A model generated the notes under the pieces. It was not told the origin of the DNA, ran no database searches, and saw only the letters and a program-made list of their open reading frames with translations. Made by a program: the position numbers and the translations under genes. From JASHZA01 sp035624865 (GTDB lineage Bacteria > Desulfobacterota > Binatia > Binatales > Binataceae): a stretch of DNA of 8,467 bases. This document shows, piece after piece, positions 6,494-8,467 of this stretch. The stretch spans positions 1 through 8,467 of the forward strand of contig DASPQS010000089.1 in the NCBI GenBank assembly GCA_035624865.1. The letters are read 5' to 3'. Each line of letters starts with the position of its first letter. The stretch's first letter is position 1.

Positions 6494-6568
6494 TCAGTCG
6501 CTGAACATGTGGTTAGTCCAATAAGCCAGTGCCAAGAAAACTCCGACCAGTAAAATCACTGCTTCCAC
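6494..6568 (-). CDS. Possible 24-residue single-helix membrane protein
   Basis: This short minus-strand frame starts with GTG at 6568 and ends with TGA at 6494-6496. A purine-rich GGAGGGAAGG (6583-6574) precedes it, with AAGG five bases from the start. Residues 3-17 (AVILLVGVFLALAYW) form a single hydrophobic helix, followed by a short polar tail TNHMFSD. The form recalls tiny membrane subunits such as KdpF or CydX, but no family is recognised and no partner gene is adjacent. It converges on boxC and diverges from boxB, with the TGCA-site cluster about 60 bases upstream of its start, so that cluster may control both directions. A chance frame cannot be excluded at this length; a good ribosome binding site plus a clean transmembrane helix is the whole case. 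Confidence 0.4.
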   Translation of the reverse strand: MEAVILLVGVFLALAYWTNHMFSD

Positions 6569-6630
6569 GATTGCCTTCCCTCCGATTTTTTGACCCCGTC
6601 ACAATCACTTCCCGAGCCCGAGAACGAAGG

Positions 6631-6688
6631 ATTGCAATCTGCATGCCCCAACTATTGCAGTCTGCAGTATCAAATAATGCAATTTGCA
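6631..6688. promoter_or_regulatory. Triple TGCA-N3-TGCA operator cluster, BoxR/BzdR-like
   Basis: Three 13-base elements, ATTGCAATCTGCA (6631-6643), ATTGCAGTCTGCA (6654-6666) and AATGCAATTTGCA (6676-6688), start 23 and 22 bases apart, about two helical turns, on one face of the DNA. Each holds two TGCA half-sites separated by three bases. TGCA repeats within longer palindromes are the known operator feature of BzdR, the benzoyl-CoA-responsive repressor of Azoarcus; BoxR, its aerobic-pathway relative, recognises similar sites. The last element overlaps a candidate -35 box for boxB. A regulator gene is not in the window. Confidence 0.65.
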
Positions 6689-6712
6689 ACGATGATTTGT
6701 CCGCGGCATATT
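6684..6712 (+). promoter_or_regulatory. Candidate boxB promoter overlapping the last TGCA site
   Basis: TTGCAA (6684-6689) and CATATT (6707-6712) are 17 bases apart, each with four of six consensus bases. The -35 box lies within the third TGCA element, so a bound repressor would block it. Transcription would start near 6719, leaving about 250 untranslated bases before boxB. Confidence 0.35.
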
Positions 6713-6969
6713 GCTGGATCGCCTTCTTGGCGACGACCAAACGGGCGGCATTTGCCCAATTGATGAGCAGAGCGCCCATTACCTGGACTGTGAGGAGCAA
6801 ACGCTACGCGCAATCAGGAAGCGATCGCCGTACATGGCCAAGCAAAACTTCCAAACATTTGCCATCGGGCTGGCGATTTCACGTCTGCGCGTGGCGTGGT
6901 AGCGTCGAAGCGAGGCTGTTTACCCTGCGCTGGGTGGCAAATGCTCCGCTCGCGAACTCAGGTTGACCA
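6713..6969 (+). other. Unexplained boxB leader, no gene recognised
   Basis: These 257 bases are less GC-rich than the flanking genes and hold no convincing gene. One frame (6711-6902, TTG start, 63 codons) is open, but it lacks a ribosome binding site and resembles no known protein. No strong hairpin, riboswitch or terminator was recognised. It is either a long 5' leader of boxB or decayed coding sequence. Confidence 0.5.
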
Positions 6970-8361
<1,392 letters not shown>

Positions 8362-8365
8362 GCGG

Positions 8366-8467
8366 TCAGCCCCGGGCTCTCAGCTCGCGCCGCAGAATCT
8401 TGCCGTTGGCGGTCTTCGGCAGCTCGGCCAGGAACTCGATTTCCTGCGGCACCTTGTACGGCGCGAT
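8366..8467 (-). CDS. Acyl-CoA synthetase (AMP-forming), C-terminal end only; possible benzoate-CoA ligase
   Basis: Only the last 33 codons are in the window; the rest continues past the right edge. The fragment runs through YKVPQEIEFLAELPKTANGK to a stop at 8366-8368. It contains the ANL-family A10 motif PKTANGKILRREL, whose lysine in NGK contacts the adenylate during acyl-AMP formation. Enzymes of this family activate carboxylic acids to acyl-CoA with ATP and coenzyme A. Facing boxB, and with boxC nearby, activation of benzoate or a related aromatic acid is the attractive guess. The visible tail is generic, however, and would equally fit a fatty-acid or acetate-type ligase. Its 3' end meets the boxB 3' end with four bases between stops, so the two genes converge. 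Confidence 0.85.
   Translation of the reverse strand: MAPYKVPQEIEFLAELPKTANGKILRRELRARG

Noticed and set aside
5431..6504. A 357-codon, arginine-rich plus-strand frame overlapping boxC
   Set aside because: This is an out-of-frame reading of boxC with composition typical of GC-rich shadows.
6631..6688. CRISPR-like array of three repeats
   Set aside because: Units are 13 bases with 9-10-base gaps, far too short; the TGCA symmetry fits protein-binding sites.
6513..6800. A 95-codon minus-strand frame across the TGCA cluster
   Set aside because: It runs through the repeats, has no ribosome binding site and no protein-like pattern; the shorter frame at 6494-6568 is better supported.

Overview
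The window is a GC-rich bacterial chromosome segment with short intergenic gaps, Shine-Dalgarno-led genes and catabolic, CoA-linked functions. Nothing in it fixes the taxon. An aerobic benzoyl-CoA (box) pathway next to a COG3653-type amidohydrolase, a crotonase, a cupin and a SnoaL-like protein would suit an uncultured soil proteobacterium or a deltaproteobacterial/Binatota-like lineage, but that is a guess. No mobile element, CRISPR array, rRNA or tRNA was seen.

Left part (1-3072, minus strand). Two tandem copies of an N-acyl-D-amino-acid-deacylase-like amidohydrolase lie here. One is complete (367-2085); the other (1-217) is cut by the window edge and is about 90% identical in DNA. Upstream of them is an enoyl-CoA hydratase/isomerase with both catalytic glutamates (2293-3072). 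A hairpin separates the two amidohydrolase copies, and a promoter-like sequence with a dyad over its -35 box precedes the complete copy.

Middle part (3205-6436, plus strand). A four-helix membrane protein of unknown function may be translated from a leaderless mRNA. It is followed by a likely operon: a cupin of the 2,4'-dihydroxyacetophenone dioxygenase/ChrR type, a SnoaL-like (NTF2-fold) protein and boxC (benzoyl-CoA-dihydrodiol lyase).

Right part (6437-8467). A 533-base gap holds a possible 24-residue single-helix membrane protein on the minus strand. It also holds a striking cluster of three TGCA-N3-TGCA sites at 22-23-base spacing, which resembles the TGCA operators of the BzdR/BoxR benzoyl-CoA-responsive repressors. 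Then comes boxB (the di-iron benzoyl-CoA epoxidase) with all six metal ligands. Convergent with boxB is the 3' end of an acyl-CoA synthetase, possibly the benzoate-CoA ligase.

Together the genes suggest this scheme: an acyl-CoA ligase makes benzoyl-CoA, BoxB epoxidises it, BoxC opens the ring and releases formate, and the crotonase helps process the C6 acyl-CoA. The BoxA reductase and a boxR regulator gene are not in the window. The amidohydrolases might feed the pathway by releasing an aromatic acid from an N-acyl amino acid, but that is only inferred from proximity.
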